NCBI GenBank assembly: GCA_020638975.1
Contig: JACKHN010000022.1
Coordinates: 46,703 to 110,702, forward strand
DNA length: 64,000 nt
Direction of reading: 5' to 3'
DNA from: Planctomycetaceae bacterium
GTDB lineage: Bacteria > Planctomycetota > Planctomycetia > Pirellulales > Pirellulaceae
Shown: piece after piece, positions 61,849 through 64,000 of the stretch
Position numbering within the stretch: position 1 is the stretch's first letter
How the letters are laid out: each line of letters starts with the position of its first letter
Translations under genes and position numbers: made by a program
Notes under the pieces: model-generated
Database searches by the model: none
What the model was told of the DNA's origin: nothing
The model's input: only the letters and a program-made list of their open reading frames with translations

Positions 61849-63867
61849 CTAGGGCGTTTCGCTCTCGCTATATGCCGATTCTTCGACGAATTCGCAGTCG
61901 GGCAACGACTCGAGGAACTTGCCTCCATACTGCTTCGAGCGGATGCGCGGGTCTAGTAACACGACGATACCGCGATCGCTTTTGGTGCGAATCAGCCGGC
62001 CAAAGCCTTGTCGCAGCTTGATGATGGCTTCGGGCAACTGATAGTCGAAGAATGGGTTGCCGCCACCCGCGCGAATTGCTTCGAGCTTGGCTTCGCGGAG
62101 CGGATGATCAGGGACCGCGAACGGCAATTTCGTAATGATCACGTTTCGCAAAGCGTCTCCCGGCACGTCAACGCCTTGCCAAAAGCTGTCGGTGCCCAGC
62201 AGCACACCACGTGGATTCGCTTTGAACCGCTCGATCATTTGACCACGTGGCATTCCATCGGCTTGACTGTAGAGCGCCAGGTCATTGCTTGCCAACCATG
62301 GTGTAATGTCTCGCGCGACGCGGCGGATCATTTCGTAGCTCGTGAACAACACGAACGCGTGGCCGTCAGTCTGTGCGACGTAGCGTTTGATCATTGCCGA
62401 ACAAAGCCGCTCGTAATCGTCGCGAGCCTGATTCGGATCGGGCAGGCCGCGTACGACGATCACCTTCGCTTGCTCGCGATAGTTGAATGGGCTGCCGAGT
62501 CGCAGCGAGTCCGATTGCGTCAAGCCGACGCGAGACTTAAAGAAGTCGAACGAGGGCTGCTTGCCAACCGAGAGCGTAGCGCTCGTCAACACAACGGTGC
62601 GAACCGAGTTGAACAGCGACTCACGCAACGCTGGGCCAACGTCGACCGGCGCGGCGGAGAGTGTGAGGCGCGGGATACTCCTGCGGGACCAACTCTTCTC
62701 GACCCAGTAAACGGCGTCGGGCACGTCTTGCATCCGCCACTTCTCGATCTCGGCGGCCAAAGCGATCAATCGGTCGTGTGCCGACATCAGATCTTGTCTT
62801 TGCGTTTCGTTATCGATCCGATCGGCGTCGCTCCGAACCTGATTCGCCAGACGGGCAAGTGTTGGTGTCAGGTTATTCTCAACGATCTCGGGTGTGTGGA
62901 CGCGGTGGTTGGAAGTCTTTTGCTCTTGCGACCATTGAAAGATGTCGCCAAAGAACTCGTCCGATGCATGATGGCATTCCAGCACACGACGTTGAGCATC
63001 ACCCAACTTGTGATGAACGAGCAAGCCCTTGTTCGTGCGATCGTTGTACAGCTTGTTCAGTGTGTATTCGACTTGTCCCGACGTGACGCTCAGCCCCAAA
63101 TGATCGCCGGCGACTGATTCGATCGTGTGAGCTTCGTCGAGCACGACCGCGTCGTAATCAGGCAAGATGCTGACGCCCAGACGGCGAAGCGCCAGATCGC
63201 TGAAGAACAGCGCGTGATTAACGACCAGGATCTGGGCGTTTTGAACTCGTCGACGAGCCGCATAGTAGAAGCACTCTTTGTACGTCGGACACTTGCGACC
63301 CATGCAGTTACCGCTGTCGCTGGCCACTTCGTCCCACACCGATCCCAGCGGCTTGAACGACAGATCGCTCAACGAGCCACCGCCGGTATCCTTCGACCAT
63401 TCCTGAATCGTGCGAAGTTGTTCGAACTCTTCCGGCTGTTGAAACACGCTACCCGCTCGACCGAGTGCCGTGTCGAGCCGTCGGCGGCTCAGGTAGTTGC
63501 GGCGGCCTTTGACAAGCACGGCGGTGCATTCACGTGGAATGACGCTTTGCAACAGCGGCAAGTCTTTCGTCATCAGCTGCTCTTGCAGGCTGATGGTATG
63601 CGTCGAGATGATGATCCGCCGCCGCTTGCCGTCTTTGGGCTTCTCGGTATCGGAACCTTCGTCCGCCGTCATGGCGAGAATTGCCGGGACGAGATATCCA
63701 AAACTTTTGCCCACGCCCGTTCCTGCTTCAACGACCAAGTGCCGGCCGTCTTTCAAGGCAGCTGCGACCGCGTCCGCCATCGCCATTTGCTCGGCGCGGT
63801 GTTCGTAATTCGCGAGTCGGGCAGCGATTCGTCCGTCGGGCCCAAGGATTTCCGCTGGCGTCAGCAT
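61849..63867 (-). CDS. DinG/XPD-family ATP-dependent DNA helicase
   Basis: This 672-residue protein has Walker A VVEAGTGVGKSFGYLVPAI, DEAH box AVVLDEAHTIES, and C-terminal helicase motifs (SATLSVGKQ, LLGTDSFWQGVDVPGD, QGFGRLIRTKSDRGIVVLLD). Three Fe-S cysteines are visible in the insert (GNCMGRKCPTYKECFYY). The usual first ligand, normally in an NYL(C) context, is Ser here (RRNYLSRRRL). It unwinds 5'-3' at damaged or R-loop DNA. The ATG at 63867 begins MLTPAEILGPDGR; a longer start upstream cannot be excluded. Confidence 0.93.
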   Translation of the reverse strand: MLTPAEILGPDGRIAARLANYEHRAEQMAMADAVAAALKDGRHLVVEAGTGVGKSFGYLVPAILAMTADEGSDTEKPKDGKRRRIIISTHTISLQEQLMTKDLPLLQSVIPRECTAVLVKGRRNYLSRRRLDTALGRAGSVFQQPEEFEQLRTIQEWSKDTGGGSLSDLSFKPLGSVWDEVASDSGNCMGRKCPTYKECFYYAARRRVQNAQILVVNHALFFSDLALRRLGVSILPDYDAVVLDEAHTIESVAGDHLGLSVTSGQVEYTLNKLYNDRTNKGLLVHHKLGDAQRRVLECHHASDEFFGDIFQWSQEQKTSNHRVHTPEIVENNLTPTLARLANQVRSDADRIDNETQRQDLMSAHDRLIALAAEIEKWRMQDVPDAVYWVEKSWSRRSIPRLTLSAAPVDVGPALRESLFNSVRTVVLTSATLSVGKQPSFDFFKSRVGLTQSDSLRLGSPFNYREQAKVIVVRGLPDPNQARDDYERLCSAMIKRYVAQTDGHAFVLFTSYEMIRRVARDITPWLASNDLALYSQADGMPRGQMIERFKANPRGVLLGTDSFWQGVDVPGDALRNVIITKLPFAVPDHPLREAKLEAIRAGGGNPFFDYQLPEAIIKLRQGFGRLIRTKSDRGIVVLLDPRIRSKQYGGKFLESLPDCEFVEESAYSESETP

Positions 63868-64000
63868 TCGCACACGATAGCAGTCACTTCCCCTTCTTGG
63901 TAGGAGCAGACACGCCAAATGGTCGCCACCGCGCGCAAGCATTCGCCGCAAAATAGCCGTCGGGTTCTTGAAGGGGCGGCTCGCTTCGTAGTAACATTTT

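Noticed and set aside
61849..63951. Several long open frames antisense to the helicase and to other genes (for example plus-strand frames at 62008-63117 and 9586-10458)
   Set aside because: They mirror the codon pattern of strong genes on the other strand, lack ribosome sites, and match no family.
1..64000. Search for CRISPR arrays, tRNA or rRNA genes, or a defence island
   Set aside because: No regularly spaced direct repeats, cloverleaf-like sequences or rRNA signatures were seen, and the DinG-type helicase has no defence-gene neighbours.

Overview
The window reads as chromosomal DNA of a planctomycete, most likely a Pirellulaceae-type organism (Rhodopirellula/Blastopirellula relatives). 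This rests on gene content, since no search could be run. Hallmarks are a paired PSCyt1/DUF1549/DUF1553 cytochrome-like protein and a Tat-exported DUF1501 protein, a ThuA+DUF1080 protein, FAD oxidoreductases with golvesin-like sugar-binding domains, a DUF1614 membrane protein, a DUF6798-like membrane protein, many short secreted proteins of unknown function, and many short hairpin repeats between genes. About 50 genes are present, with both strands used, mostly in units of one to four genes. No rRNA, tRNA or CRISPR array was seen.

Layout. 1-5.9 kb: an IS4-type transposase fragment at the edge, a small conserved protein, a sigma-54 response regulator facing a NarL-type response regulator, then rtcA (RNA 3'-phosphate cyclase) and a COG2509 FAD dehydrogenase. 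5.9-11.7 kb: a fused HAD phosphatase/Sua5 tRNA-modification protein, and a tandem array of three DUF4139-like secreted paralogs. 12.3-18.8 kb: folC, a small secreted protein, an S41 C-terminal processing protease, and a compact EF-P modification locus (epmB divergent from efp-epmA). 18.9-27.8 kb: an HTH regulator, a short glycosyltransferase-like protein, a YjbQ protein, an operon of long NfeD, short NfeD, flotillin FloA and an unknown protein, then two dehydrogenases.

27.8-39.3 kb: a MITE-like element, a DUF1614 protein, a WD40 protein with a coiled-coil insert, a secreted FAD/golvesin protein, the DUF1549/DUF1501 pair, and a translationally coupled methyltransferase/phosphodiesterase pair. 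39.3-50.5 kb: an M28 peptidase with PDZ domain, a receiver protein with an FHA-GAF histidine kinase, a membrane protein coupled to a ThuA-DUF1080 protein, the tail of a decayed VOC gene, a TIR-flanked repeat, a large secreted protein with an internal duplication, and a type II pseudopilin. 50.8-64 kb: a second FAD/golvesin oxidoreductase followed at once by a double-FMN-domain, polyferredoxin-like membrane protein; argC-argJ; a DUF6798-like/NUDIX pair; a TPR protein; and a DinG-type helicase.

Most of this is housekeeping or lineage-typical. I found no convincing new defence or mobile system. The best candidates for something undescribed are: the HAD-Sua5 fusion; the NfeD-NfeD-FloA-unknown operon, whose ClpP-like domains appear to lack the nucleophile; the FAD/golvesin plus double-FMN membrane redox pair; the triplicated DUF4139 locus; and two families of non-coding repeats (GTACGAYGG hairpins and TIR-flanked MITE-like elements).
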